Shown piece after piece: positions 24,799 to 36,788 of a stretch of 64,000 bases of DNA (the first letter of the stretch is position 1; each line of letters begins with the position of its first letter). The notes below the pieces were generated by a model. It was given only the letters and a program-made list of their open reading frames with translations. It searched no databases and was not told the origin of the DNA. The stretch covers positions 310,001 through 374,000 of the forward strand of contig CALYLX010000139.1 in NCBI GenBank assembly GCA_944990035.1. The letters run 5' to 3'. The DNA comes from Clitopilus passeckerianus. Its lineage: Eukaryota; Basidiomycota; Agaricomycetes; Agaricales; Entolomataceae. A program made the position numbers and the translations under genes.

Positions 24799-26159
24799 AT
24801 GGCGAGCCCAACGACACTGCACCTCCCCCAGGAGCTTGTGGACACTATTCTCGACCATCTTCACAATGAACGCTCGACGTTGAACAACTGCGCCGTCGTG
24901 TGTCGTTCTTGGCTTCCAACAAGTCGATTGCATTTGTTTTGGAGGATTTCCCTATCCGTAGCCAGCCCCAACATGCCGCCTGCAGAACGGTGCAAGCGAT
25001 TGCATCGATTCCTAGCAAAGCACCCAGAAATCGTCTCAAATATTCGAGAGCTCGAAGTCTATGAGGGTTCGCCAGGTCAAACCTCGCAGACGCCCGCAGT
25101 TAGATCCACAACATGGATAGCTACGGAGAGGACATTCACACCTCTCCTTCTCATGCTCACGCATCTGAGGAGACTGGAATTCAGTGCCCAGTCGACTCTT
25201 CATTGGGGAACCCTACCACGCCCCCTTCAGGATGGAATTCGCCACGTGCTGTCCCTCCCCACCCTAGCCTACATACGGCTCAAGTCTTGGTCCTTCTCGA
25301 GCTTCACCAGCTTCGCCAACCTCTTCGGCCATTGCAGAAACCTCAAAGGACTTGCCCTTATCGCGTGCCGAGTCAGCAATGACGCCGAAGACGCCCTCTC
25401 GGTGGCACCGATCGCACCATTGGTCAGCGACTCCTCCGATTCAGAGGGCGAGGATGGCCCAGAACCTGGGACCTTCGACATTTGTCGCCGTCGCTGCCAG
25501 CTCGAGTTCCTTACACTAGACTATGTCGACTTCAGTTATCTGGGATACTGGCTAAGCCATCAAACGACCGTCGATCTCACCTCGCTAAGGGAGCTTCGGT
25601 TTGCTCACTTCCTCGACTTCGCCTCAATTCAGAGGCTTCTGCAAGGTACAAGTAGTTCATTGGAACATTTCCACCTAAAACCTGGCGTGTGGGATGGTAA
25701 GTTTTATTTCTGATCGGCGTATCAGCCTCCGTCGGATCTAACATCCAACAATTGCTAGTGCATCCCATCGATTTCACGTCCAACACAAACCTCCGTTCTA
25801 TAAAAGTCACCCTCGAAGACCCTCTCCACGCACTCCCTTGGGCGAAGGCACTCCTTCGCAGCATCTCAACCTCAAACGTCCTCGAACGGATAGGCCTTGA
25901 GTTCTACACCGATCTCAAGCAGATGACCGAGGGCTGGGACGAACTGGACACGCTGCTCGTAAAACCGGAACTAGGCGCACTGCGGCAAGTCGACATAGGC
26001 CTCTTCGCTGCCCCTTCCAACGCCGAGTTCCTCAGAGTGAAGGAGGCACTGTCAGGTCCCAACGAGCGGGGGATCTTGAGGGTTTACCAGCTGGGGATTA
26101 AGAGCCAACGCTCTAGTCGACAACTCATGCCACGGATCAGCCGCTACGAGCTTAGTTGA
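24799..26159 (+). CDS. F-box protein
   Basis: Two exons, 24799..25696 and 25759..26159, 432 residues. The F-box is at the very N-terminus (LHLPQELVDTILDHLHNE, then NNCAVVCRSWLPTSRLHLFWRISL). The remainder is L-rich repeat-like, with an acidic insert (SDSSDSEGEDGPEP) at about residue 215. The start ATG at 24799 is chosen over the ATG-less frame extension because the F-box begins ten residues later, as in typical members. Predicted SCF adaptor. It converges on the G-alpha gene: stops are 127 bp apart. Confidence 0.87.
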
Positions 26160-26286
26160 AGTGAGGTTCAATCTCTCGTGTGTACTACATTATTTCTTCT
26201 CCCTACGTGTCGCTTCCACAATTATACAAAAATATGAGGCATAAGTAATATGTATGATTATGTTACAAGTACGGATTCTGAGATGC

Positions 26287-28541
26287 TTAGGCGAGTCCGA
26301 TCTGCTCAATGTGTTGACGTAGGATTACTTCGCCCACTAGACGATGAAATTTTCTGATTTAGTATACATTATACCGGGACTTCGGAGTAGAATTTCTCTT
26401 ACCATTTGCTATGATACTTTGGGTTGCTTTTATGTCCTAATAAATAATCACCTGCCATTAGGGACTTGACTTAACCTGTTACCTGCGGACGTACCAGCAT
26501 CGATGTGAAATGCTGTTGAGAAGGCGATAAGCATATGTTATTTGACCAAAAGTGTGACAGAAGACTTACAACATAAAGTGATCTTCCTGATATGTCTTTC
26601 CGCCGATGTACCTGCTGGAAGTGCGAACGGAAATACTCTGACACGCTATCGTACGTGTTTGGCCGATCGCCATAACTCGTGATACTGGTAGTTACGGGAG
26701 GGTTGAATTGAGTCACGAACGTGCAATAGCTTAAATGCGAGACTTACTACTTCCGTACTTTGATCCCCGACTTGAGTTTCTTTTTCAATAGATCGGCCTG
26801 CACGCGACAATTGAATTACTGCAGGCTTGGTAGGGTCTAGGCTCATGGCGTACCTTGTTCAGTAGTAGAACTAGATGTGCATCTTTCAGGAGTTTATTTG
26901 AACATATCGCAGTGAATAGCTGCAATGAGTCGTCGATTCGGTTTGTTTTAGGGTCTTCTTCCAGATACTGAAGGTCGAATGACAGTGAGCGTCTATGAGG
27001 TTACATTGGACCCGGAGGATTCCTGACCTGATCGAAGGCACTGATTGGGGCTGAATAGCTTGATTAGTGACGCCGCTCTCATAGGACAATACAAAGTCCA
27101 TTTACCGAGGAATATTATTGCGGTAGCTGTGATGGCAAGTGTCAGTATGACCGCCACCAAGTCTTTCTACAGGGAGAACGGGACCCACCATCATCGAAAT
27201 ACGGTACCCACGCGTGTCGCTGGGATGAAAGTCGTATTAGAACGTGTTTGGGAGATAGTCATCGTGAACGCAATACCTGACCACGCTGCGGAGAAAACGC
27301 GTCAGTGTGTGCTTGGCAGATACCATAGCCTTAAGTGAACGTACCGCGCCGCCAACATCATACAGCTTCCAGTCATAAGTCATACCGCCCATATTGATGG
27401 GGAAAGTGTGCTCCATAACACCGAGGGTTTGTAGGCGAACATTGAGTATGTCGGCTATGCAGGCGATCGGTAAGTATCTGTCAATGTTGGCTGGGCCAGG
27501 CGAGCCTACCATTCGTCGGCAGAAAATCGGGCTCCGATATCCTCTCAATGTTATCCAAGAAGCTGTCAAGATATGTCAGTCGGACCCTTTCGACTCGGAA
27601 TCCGGGAGATAGGCTCACAAGGGTGCAGACTCGTTTAACCGGAGCTTCTTTAGCTCCAAGAGCCTTCTAACTGCTCGATGCTGCCATAGTGCACGGATTG
27701 AGTCTCCCGTCGTGCTTAGTGTCCGTGCAGCAAGTCCGATCACTTCAGACGCCTGTCGCTTGGCCCTGGTATCCGTTATTGACCAAGTGGAGGTCGTGAG
27801 TAACGCCTGCCATCCCGTCCTGACGAACGCCCCTGTCCGCCCTCCTCCCATCACTGGCACCCCTCCACTCAATTCTACGGCCAGCGAGTCCTCCATTGCT
27901 AGCAAAGGTAGTAGATTGACCCGCAGCTTGTTGATCTCATGCTCCCAGATGTCGCGTTTCCCTTCGAATTCGCCATGATGTGAAGGTGAGGAAGATGAGC
28001 TGGCTGTCGGAACTTCCATGATACCGTTGGGATCGTCTTTTGGATAGAGAGAGAACTCGTATTCCAGCTCGTCCAGTGTGATGCGGACAGCCTTGATGAT
28101 GTTGAAGTAAACGACCGGTCGCCATGATGGTCGCTCGTGATCCAGGGTTTGGGAGGCGTAATAGAGTTGGAACTGTTTCTGTAGGGTTGACTTTCCTAAC
28201 CAGCCATGAACGTGTCAATTTGGCGTCCACCCGACGAGATTCGTCACTTGCCAGATTCTGCTTGGCCAAGTAACATCACTAATGGACGATAAGTCACAAC
28301 TCCCGAATCCGGGCAGGGAACAATGAACCACACACCTTTGACTTCTCTCCTCTTTGCATCCTTGCGTTTCGCAGCCTCCTTCTGTTCAAACATCACGACC
28401 GTGTTCATTTCCACCAGCGGACCCCGTTCGTTTCGCACTCACTTTGAGTTCCTCGTCAATAAGACTATTGATCTTCTGTGCTTTCTCGTCGCCCATATCG
28501 ATCACAGAACCGCGCGATGCGGTGGGCGAGAACGAAGGCAT
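26287..28541 (-). CDS. Atypical heterotrimeric G-protein alpha subunit
   Basis: Predicted 458 residues from 16 exons: 28541..28443, 28381..28336, 28278..28252, 28195..27619, 27562..27510, 27454..27345, 27285..27277, 27219..27189, 27126..27106, 27050..27028, 26967..26854, 26797..26748, 26684..26570, 26512..26495, 26436..26403 and 26336..26287. G1 is GQAESGKST; G3 is DVGGA followed by RGQRHAW instead of the canonical DVGGQRSERKKW; G4 is NKAD. The helical domain carries a long Ser-rich insertion, and there is no N-terminal Gly2 for myristoylation. Conventional subunits relay pheromone or nutrient receptors to cAMP or MAPK pathways. Expanded divergent G-alphas with altered switch II are known in Agaricomycetes, and their partners are unclear. 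The third intron starts with GC (GCAAGT) and splits the P-loop; the seventh exon is only 9 nt. Confidence 0.9.
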
Positions 28542-31070
28542 CGTTGACAGGGCAAAAGGGCATCCACAACGTACCGAAAACCGTGCGCATTTATAAGTAG
28601 CGACGGGTGATGGTATTGTCTATCCCATTTGATGAGGCAGCTCAGATCAGGGTTATATCCGCAGATTCGATATCATGGACTTTACAACGTCAGCCATTCT
28701 CCTTTTGTAAAGTAACTTGCATGCCCCAGGAACGACTTTCCAGGAGTGAGCCAATCGTCGTCGAGAAAGGGCAATCAAGTGGTGATACGTTTGATAGCCT
28801 GTATCGAACGTATGTTGCTGAGATTAACACAAAGTTTTCGTCCCTTGCAGCCTTTAGTTTCTTTCCGTTGTCGCAGCAGAGAGAGCATCCAGTTCAAGAA
28901 CCAGTTCACAAAGATGAAAACGGAATTATTGCAATGATCGACATCAATCAATTTGGTTCAACCTGGGTCTTGGAGCGCCTGAGAGATCTTCCTTTTCTGG
29001 CCTTTGCCATTGAGCCCTCTGCAACTCCGACGAGCCGGTGAACATATCTCACAACCACAATCTAAGCTTGAGAGCCATTTAAACGTCTGTAGCCGTTACA
29101 TGTCAAACCGTTTCTGCCTTCTCTGCAGCCCTAACGACTTCTCAAGCCATCTGTCATAATACCGCTAACGGAACGTTATCGATTTATCCTTCGACCCTGG
29201 CCGAAAAGTGTCCGATTCATCACTTCATTGAAAGATAGCATTTAAGTTTCTATCGGTCACCGTGCATGCCACGGTTATTATATGGTCAGCAGTTGCTCTA
29301 GACCAAGCTAACTCGAAACTCATGGCTCGGGCGCGCTAGCCACCGAATGACAGCCAACAGATGCCATAGGGATGAAGTGTAAGCACTGACATAGCCTGAT
29401 GGAACGCCAGTATCCCAGTTGAAGTATGTGAAGGAAGGAAGAGCCACTTGACCTGCTGAAGTTGCCAAGTCTTCTTCCCCCGCATGAAGATATGCCCTCG
29501 CTTGCGGTTCTCTGTCTCTTACTGCTCCGTTCCGTAGCTCTATCAATCCAACTATCGGTACTTGACAGATGTTCTATCCCTCATTTTGCCGTGATAATCG
29601 CGCAGTTGGCCAATACTTACCTGTTGCCGATGAATGCCTTTTTAGCTCGGTGTTCGGCCTTTTGCACTCCCGTCGGATCGATTTATGACAGCTTAGAAGC
29701 CTACCCACTGCCGACTACCTAGGTGAGCGCCGTCGGTGCCTCACACCTCTGGCATACAACGCCGTGGTAAGGATCTCAATCACTGAGCAGCATGGAAATG
29801 GAGCCCCAGGAAACAATGAATTTAGGGAACTTGTTGCGGATCATAACTTGAGAGAGGCTGTTTTGATACCTCCCATGGAGGCGATGCTGGACAGTCATTG
29901 CAATGGGAGTGCGATCTGATCTATTACAAGCTGCATTGATCTGATTAGATTCCCAAAAACCGTCGAGTTACCAGAAATGTTCATCTAAACTTTGTTCGAC
30001 GAAGTCCATATCTGAGCGATATGAATCACCCCTCAGGAGTACATGCATCAGGCTTCTGCCAAGATGACGGTCCAGGCGCGCCGTTCATTGCACTCAGTGT
30101 AACCCCTTGTGCGGACCTCGAAGATGCTCATCCCATAAGTGGTCATCGTAACTCACGCTTGAACAGCATGATATGTCTCCAACACCACCGTTGAACTGAG
30201 TCGAAACTTGAGATTCGACCGCTCAAGCCATGATGAAACCATCCAAGTGGTTAATCCTCTGTCATCCTCATAATTTAGGTCTGCATTTATGTTTGTCAGC
30301 TTCCATCTTCCGCACCGAGCCACCCAAGGTCCCGAGTATTAGTGAAATTCTATCAATTGAAACGACACACGCGGCACATGGAGAGTGTCAGCGGGAAAGA
30401 TTTCGCGAAGGCAAGTATAGCCTGGAGTTGATCATAATCAAGCTTAGGTAAATGCCTATACAGCTCCTTCTCTTCCCGCGACCTCCACGCATCTGGGTCA
30501 TCGTACGCTAAACGGTTGCACTGCATACGAGGGGTGAGTGGTATGAATCTGCAGAGATGAAAACCCAATTCAAAGTGTTATTAGGGCGCTTGAGGAAGGA
30601 CCTACGTCACAGTCAAGCTCTGGTACCTTGAATTTAGGCGTGAGTCAGCCGAGGCAGACGTAGAGTAGATTGGCCCTTGGGCCGCTCAGACTGCTGTAGC
30701 CCATCAAACGTGCATGTCAAAAGCCTGTCAGTCCTGTCGAAGCGTAGATCCCAGGTGATACGAAGGCGCGGCTCTAGCATAACGTAAACTGGCTCTTGGT
30801 GATGCAAACTTGCTGAGGACTAGATATACCAGCAGGCGTGCAGGAATGCTTCTGGAGGGAGCCAAGCATCCCCCGCTAAAGCAGACGATTCACCAATGGT
30901 GAAAGCTGGCAGCACTCGGTATGTACAATTGCTCCCGGTGCCTATACTGCGAATAATGACATGTATACGTCTCGGCTACTTAGGTTCATACAGCTCTCTA
31001 TACAATGGTCTAGCATCGGCAAGTAGAAGTTTCCCTGGTGCAAAGTAACAAGGAATTCATTTGGGTACTT
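28542..31070. other. Intergenic stretch without a supported gene
   Basis: About 2.5 kb. The frame at 28607-29041 (+, 144 codons) and a minus-strand frame at 30568-30353, whose middle looks protein-like (YDDPDAWRSREEKELYRHL), are the only candidates; neither has an in-phase neighbour. 30900-31070 should hold the first exon and promoter of the membrane-protein gene, but the exact exon could not be fixed. Confidence 0.4.
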
Positions 31071-32560
31071 TGACAGCTCTGCTTTGGTTCGATTATTTTC
31101 TCACTTTCGGGATGGAGGCCCGGTACATCTGGGGTCAGAGATTCCGATTCTCGACGGTGCTGTACATTTGTTGCCGATACGCACTCGTCGCCAATATTGT
31201 CTATCTACTGGGTATCACTGGGTATCTTAAAAACGTAGAGGTAACGTCGTCGTTCGTTGTTTACCTTTGGCACAAACTGACCATAACTCAGTATGTAGTT
31301 ATCCCTCTTGTCCAAGGTCTTTGACTGAGATAACTAGCTGTCATGCCGGTTATTGGATTACAGGCATACTCGGAGTTCTAGGAAGAGCTGCAGTCGTCAG
31401 TAAGTGCCTTTCTTCTGTCCTTGACATCGCACTCTGGTAGCTCCCGTCTGACACTTGGCATAATCAGTCGTCTGGGGTATACGTACCTATGCAGTCTTCG
31501 GGAGGAATATTCTCGTTGGAATATTCTTTGGAGCCCTTGGCTTGCTTGTGATCATTCTTGACATCGTACGTCCCTTCATGTTGGAACCGGAGCACCTCTA
31601 AGTGACGAGTAGATCGGCATTCCCACTGCGTTGTGTAATGGGGCAATTAGCCTACCAATGTGAGTCTACTTCATCTGAATCGCTCGTACAAGGAACTGAT
31701 ACAGACTATTCTCTATAGAAGTCAGTAATCACCCACTTTGGCTATGATCACCGTTCCTTATGAGTGAGCATTAGCTGGTGGGCTGCTGGCCATCATGATG
31801 GTCGTCTATGAGATCTTTTCCGTCGGATTCACTTCGATTCGGGCCATTCAAGCACTGAGCGTTGGCGGAGGTTCTTGGAGGTCGTCTAAAAAGGGCTTCA
31901 TGTATCTAGTACTTGAACAAGGTTAGTGCGCCGGAACCTCTTCTCTGCAGGAGAGATAACTGACGTGGACTTGCATAGGTGTCCTATATTTCTGGTAGGT
32001 TCATCACCCTGATGTACGAGGTTCCAGATTATTGAGTATTCTCAGTGTGGTATCTGGCCTGACTATTGCGTCCCTGGCTCTTGACGTAGTAAGTATCATC
32101 TCCCTCCTACTCATGTTCCCGTTTCCTGACAGTAGTTTTAGCGGCTCCCTGTAAGCATCATTAGCCAATGCTAACGAAACCCATCTGAGTTGATTTCCAC
32201 CAGGGCGGTTTCTTCCAACGCCTCCTGAACGCGTATACTGGGCCGTAAGTTTACCGAATCCGTTTCTCCAATTGAGCTTCCAACATCTCTCCTCACCATA
32301 GATTATCGGGTCTTATGACTGCAAGATTCATCCTGCATCTCCGACGGTGGGATGCCAAACACGCTGCCTTCCAATCAGGCTCAAGGGAATTCGACGAAGA
32401 CAACCACCAGAGCACGGGTATGAACTTTGGTTCGGGACTTGGAGTACGAACTCTAGCTCAGTCTGTCGTATCTATTGAGGAGTTTGGAGAAGACCCTGTG
32501 AGGCGGGCGAGAGAACGAGGGCCTATAGATTTCGGTAGGCTGAGTGAGATGACGAGGTGA
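31071..32560 (+). CDS. DUF6533-type multi-pass membrane protein, copy 1 (5' exon unresolved)
   Basis: The first clear exon begins at 31071 with the family signature ALLWFDYFLTFGMEARYIW and continues RFSTVLYICCRYALVANIVYLLG. Further short exons encode hydrophobic helices (GILGVLGRAAVV, IRTYAVFGRNILVGIFFGALG near 31480-31560, MMVVYEIFSVGFTS near 31795-31830), and the last exon (32303..32560) encodes LSGLMTARFILHLRRW and a cytoplasmic tail. This is the plan of the seven-helix DUF6533 family, common in Agaricomycetes and of unknown function. A small upstream exon near 30985-31010 resembles that of copy 2 but would need a GC-AG intron (CG|GCAAGT) and has no in-phase ATG exon, so the 5' end may be decayed. 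Its paralogue is on the opposite strand at 48472-50110. Confidence 0.7.
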
Positions 32561-32846
32561 GCCGCTGGCGGTTCTGCGCTCGTTATTGAGGGGTATTGCG
32601 CTTCTTGGGAATTGGGTAATAAAATGTGTATGATAGAGTTAGTGTACCATCACAAAATAATTGAATAGTACCAGACTGTGACCTGGACGAAAGCAGAACT
32701 GCCTAGGTCTCCCATCAATTAGTCAAAAGGTGGATAAATGGATTACGGTTCTATTGTTACAACTAAGAAGCTCTATTATACACATGTAGTCGCCCATAAT
32801 CTCCATATTATACCTTCATAATCTCAATCATACCAAATCAATCACA

Positions 32847-34255
32847 TCATACGTCAAACCTAAAATCATCCAGCGCAATCTCCCCACACTTCAAAATATC
32901 CACCTCCTTATCTGGGCGAGCCGCAGTACCAATCTTGCGAGTTCCCACCGCGCTGGGGGCACTTCTCTGAACCGTATGCCGAGAAGCAAGACTCGTTGTC
33001 CTGTAATTGGTAGCTGAAGTCGTAGGTCGCTTGACAGCGGCACCAACAGCAGCTCGAGACGCGACAGGTGCTCTGATGGCAGCAGCCGTTGCTGGACGGC
33101 TTGGTACGGCTGGAGTCCTTGAGGTTGTGGCTGGTCGGGAGGTAGCTGTTGCCCTCGCTATGGTCGTCCTTTCTCCTCCCTTGGAGGCGGCTCGGAGGGC
33201 CGTTAACGAAGTGGTTGCGGTTGTGCTGCGGGCAGTCGTTGCTGTTTTCTGCACAGCTGGAATCGGTCTTGTTGTGGTCGCCAACCGCGGTGCAGCAGCG
33301 GGAGCCAGGCGAGATTTTGGTTGAGCAGTCTGTTTCATCGGTAGGACAGATGGAGATGGGTCTCGAGCTCTAAAAGGATCATCGCTCTCTACGAAGCTTG
33401 GTCAGGGAGTCTCAGGAGATCATAGGGAATACTGACCTAACGGTGGTAGCTCAAGAATGTCCCATGAAGTTGGGAGGTCATCGTTGTTAATGCGAATCTC
33501 AGGAGGGGGCGAATCAGGGTATGGCTTCAGATGAGCCAGCGTGTACAAGGTGTGGCCAAGTTCCTTGAAGTCAGGTAACTCGAAGTCGAAAGGAGGTGTA
33601 TAAGGGAGATCTTTAGGAAGCAATCAGTATTTGGATGACCAGGATCGTGAGAGGCATACCCAGTGTATTTGGCGCCATATATTCAATTTCGTCGAAATCA
33701 TCTTGAGGTGGTGCTTCTTGTGTTTCTGGCTCCTCCGTGGTAAAACTGACTTCCCCACACTCCCAATGGTTGCCCTTGTTGGCGGGTGTTTTGAAGTTCT
33801 TCGCTGCGTTAGGGGACCGAGCGTTTTTGCGAAGAGAGCTTGGGCGTATCTGAGCTGGTCCCAAGGTCGTCTCAGGTTTTCCAGCCTTGACAAGCTCGAA
33901 TGACAGTTTTGAGACTTTGCCCATGCCTGGAGTTTCATGATTCTGATTTGCGACCCGGTTCGGGAACGGCGTTTTGTCGCCCAAAGGCTTTCCTCTACCA
34001 GTCATGGAAAGAAGTTTCCCTGCCACTGCAGACTCTCAGAAGGCATTTCGTCGGAGAGTCATCTAAAGACATACGTTGAGCTGCATGTGGCGTTTGCATT
34101 TGCACCTCCTTGCCCTTCATTCCTTTAGCCCCTGTTAGAGGAGGTCTTGTGGCATTTTCTCCTCTATTCTTCACGCGCCCAGGTGTCTTCGCATATTGAA
34201 GGTTATGATTCATCCCAATCTCAACGGGGCGCGAGCTGAGCATGTTGGCTGGCAA
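32847..34255 (-). CDS. Low-complexity protein, possibly securin-like
   Basis: Exons 34255 (or 34213)..34075, 34025..33660, 33610..33437 and 33388..32847; phases agree. Either ATG is possible; the inner one (34213) starts just before TPGRVKNRGENATRPPLTG. That N-terminus has a GEN and an RxxL pattern like KEN and D-box degrons, followed by GKPLGDKTPFPNR. The middle is acidic-hydrophobic (PPFDFELPDFKELGHTLYTL), and the C-terminal third is a basic Ala/Thr/Arg-rich repeat (many TTxRP- and SRP-like units) ending in DDFRFDV. This order (degron N-terminus, basic low-complexity region, F-D-F-x-L-P-type segment) resembles securins, which inhibit separase until anaphase, but here the basic part comes last and the similarity is only in style. 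It could be another disordered mitotic or chromatin protein. Confidence 0.6.
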
Positions 34256-34539
34256 GTCTTGACACCGTAGCGGACGATGAGGTTGCGGTCAGGAGTCGCG
34301 CTTTCGCCTGGTTGTCCGAGACGGTTCGTGGTGGTTCAATTCAAAGTCACGTGTGCGCGTTCCATTCGGTCCGGTTTGCCGTCTAATTGAATTTGAACCA
34401 CACTCACTGCCAATCAAAGCTCAGGAGCTCTTCGATGAAATTGCAAGATGATATCATCTACGAATAAACGTATAGGAAGGTACATGAGCTGTGGGTATTT
34501 ACGGAAAGTGTTGTATCGTAGGTACGAGCAAGAAGCGTT

Positions 34540-36156
34540 CTAGCCGGGTAAGAAAAGAATGTCGAACTGTCCTTGGGTCGTCTCTTTGAGCTTCGCGGCC
34601 ATCCTGTTAAAGGTATCGTGTAGCCGCTTTCCTGGTTCCACCACTGTGATACGAGCATGGCTGATCATCGCCCTGCTTGCACTTCCGTTTGGACCGCTTT
34701 TCCACTGTGACTCGATCAAGTCAAAGAGAGCCATTATCCCCGCGTTTGCCAAGGCCAACTTCAGGTGAGTGAGCATCTTGCCGCACTCCCCGACGAGGAT
34801 GCTCTGAAGCGCGCCAACGGGAAAAGCACTAGACGCGCAGGCGTCAAGGCGTTCTAAAAGGGGGAGACTTCGGACAATGGAAGAGAGATCGACTGGCCGT
34901 ACATCACACAACTCCAGCATTTTCAGGTGCTCGAAGCCCGTGATTAGGGCTGTAAATTTGGAGGGCAGAGTGAGGTGTGTCGACGTGTCGTCGAAGTACC
35001 ACCCGATCTGCCCTGCATAGTCTTTCCGGGCATAATATATTTTGAGATGATCAAGGGACGGCGCATGCAAGGATTGGAGAAATTCCCAGAGCGCACTCGA
35101 TCGGGAACTAAGAACCAGGTGGCGGAGGGCAGGGAGGTTCATGGGCAGGGATGATTCGGAAGTCTTCCACCCCCAGCTCCCCCAGCCACCGGTTAAGTCG
35201 GATATTCCGAAGTCAGATATCCCGACATTTAGGCTGAGGAACACAAGGCGGTTGCACCCTTGTAAAATATCATAAGCGGTGTCGAGCGAAATTTCGAAGT
35301 GGTTGAGAGTTATATGGGTGTACTGGGTCCAAGGGATGCCGATGTTCGTAGTCATATTCCAGGGGAGCCCTGGGGAACTTGTGCTGAGTGTGACCTTTGA
35401 CAGCTTCGGCATTTGAGTAGTTGCATGGTATCGGAGGAAGTTAATCGCTCCCTGGGACCCTTGCCACCAGTTCGACTCTGAAGGGACCTCAGCTAGCGAC
35501 ATCATCCTCAAATCGGTGGCCGACATGAAGACAGCATCGTTTCGAGCTACAGCAGGTGACAGGTGTGGATACAGGGCTGGATCGATGTCCAGCGTGACCG
35601 TCTGTATACGTCCAGAGCTGTGTTTGAGAATGGTAGAGAAAAAGCCTTGAATATATCTCGATTGCGAGCAATAGTCTGTGGGGTGCAGCCGACATGAAAT
35701 AGCAAGGTGAATGGGACAGTTGTGGCTTCGTTGGAGGCAAGTTTTGCTGGCCTGATTAAGTACTCCTTTCGGTATGGCGGGGCTGAATCGGATTTGTATG
35801 CGAGTCCACGTCAGCGCGTCGTTTGTGACCACTTGTCTCCAGGCAGAGCATACGCGACTCAGAATCCATACGACGCCGTCCTGTCGCATTGGAAGCTCTA
35901 TTGCCCCACCGTTGCCATCCGACAGGCAAATGTAAAAGATACCGAGAAGAATATCGATCGGCAGATGTGAGCAAGTCGCCATTTTCTTCTGTGGCGGCGG
36001 TGGAGGGCGTGGGGTTACGGTTCGCGTTGAATTTGAACGTCTTGATTCAGCCCAGATGATTTTGGTTGCTCTTTCCAGCGCAGCAGCATCAAAGCGGATG
36101 CCGCTTGCTTCAGTTTTTCTTAGCGGCTCGTAGAAGTCTTCGGATTGGTTGGCCAT
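34540..36156 (-). CDS. F-box protein with LRR-like repeats
   Basis: A single-exon 538-residue frame. After a 55-residue leader with a proline run comes the F-box (CSHLPIDILLGIFYICLSDG, then ILSRVCSAWRQVVTNDALTW). The LRR-like body contains the PWTQYTHITLNHF block shared with the fragment at 5234-6184, and the usual tail (MALFDLIESQWKS...ARITVVEPG). Predicted SCF adaptor. The ATG at 36154-36156 is the first in frame. It lies 632 bp upstream of the Arf-like tandem pair, on the same strand but not obviously co-transcribed. Confidence 0.86.
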   Translation of the reverse strand: MANQSEDFYEPLRKTEASGIRFDAAALERATKIIWAESRRSNSTRTVTPRPPPPPQKKMATCSHLPIDILLGIFYICLSDGNGGAIELPMRQDGVVWILSRVCSAWRQVVTNDALTWTRIQIRFSPAIPKGVLNQASKTCLQRSHNCPIHLAISCRLHPTDYCSQSRYIQGFFSTILKHSSGRIQTVTLDIDPALYPHLSPAVARNDAVFMSATDLRMMSLAEVPSESNWWQGSQGAINFLRYHATTQMPKLSKVTLSTSSPGLPWNMTTNIGIPWTQYTHITLNHFEISLDTAYDILQGCNRLVFLSLNVGISDFGISDLTGGWGSWGWKTSESSLPMNLPALRHLVLSSRSSALWEFLQSLHAPSLDHLKIYYARKDYAGQIGWYFDDTSTHLTLPSKFTALITGFEHLKMLELCDVRPVDLSSIVRSLPLLERLDACASSAFPVGALQSILVGECGKMLTHLKLALANAGIMALFDLIESQWKSGPNGSASRAMISHARITVVEPGKRLHDTFNRMAAKLKETTQGQFDILFLPG

Positions 36157-36788
36157 GGTGTATTGTCTGTGTCTCTACGTTAGTATAGTCGTCGCAGCCA
36201 AAAAGCTTTTTGAAGAAATCCATACCTCGTCTAAGATACGGTCTGTTAAAATGTATGAGGGACCCAAGCAGAGGCGAGGGGCGGGCACCTGTTGACAGCA
36301 TGCATGAATATAACATCCTCTTGAGTGGCCATGAAGCAAGTGTAGATATGAATGAGAGGGCGATCTCGTTGAGAAGTAGAACCTGACCATACACGAGGCT
36401 GCGACTGTACTTTATGAAGGCAGCCGGAGTGCCCTATGACTACGATGATTGTTGGGGTATGGTGTCAAACTTGCCGTTCTTGTCGACGCACACAGCCCAT
36501 TGGGCATCTCAGGGTTGTCCGAAAGGTACCTGACACCCGAAATGGATACGTGTTGTTTGTGCCTGTGGACGTGTCAAAAACCTGGATCGGGAGAAACACA
36601 GAATTATTGCAAGCGTCAAAACGTTAACTAGTTAACAATACTAATTTCATTCAAGATGTATTATTATCTGAATGCGTTACGGCGTATCGGAGACACTAAT
36701 CAATCGAATACTATGTGTGTTAATGAAGTGAGGATTCATCAAACATAGTACTAGTAAACTGCATAGCTCGTACGAATCATCAATCATC
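36157..36788. other. Intergenic stretch
   Basis: No gene seen. The proximal 240 bases are the leader and promoter of the F-box gene at 34540-36156 (-); the distal 100 bases are the 3' flank of the first Arf-like gene. Confidence 0.5.

Noticed and set aside
28607..29041. 144-codon plus-strand frame
   Set aside because: No family features and no in-phase exon; composition is not distinctly coding.
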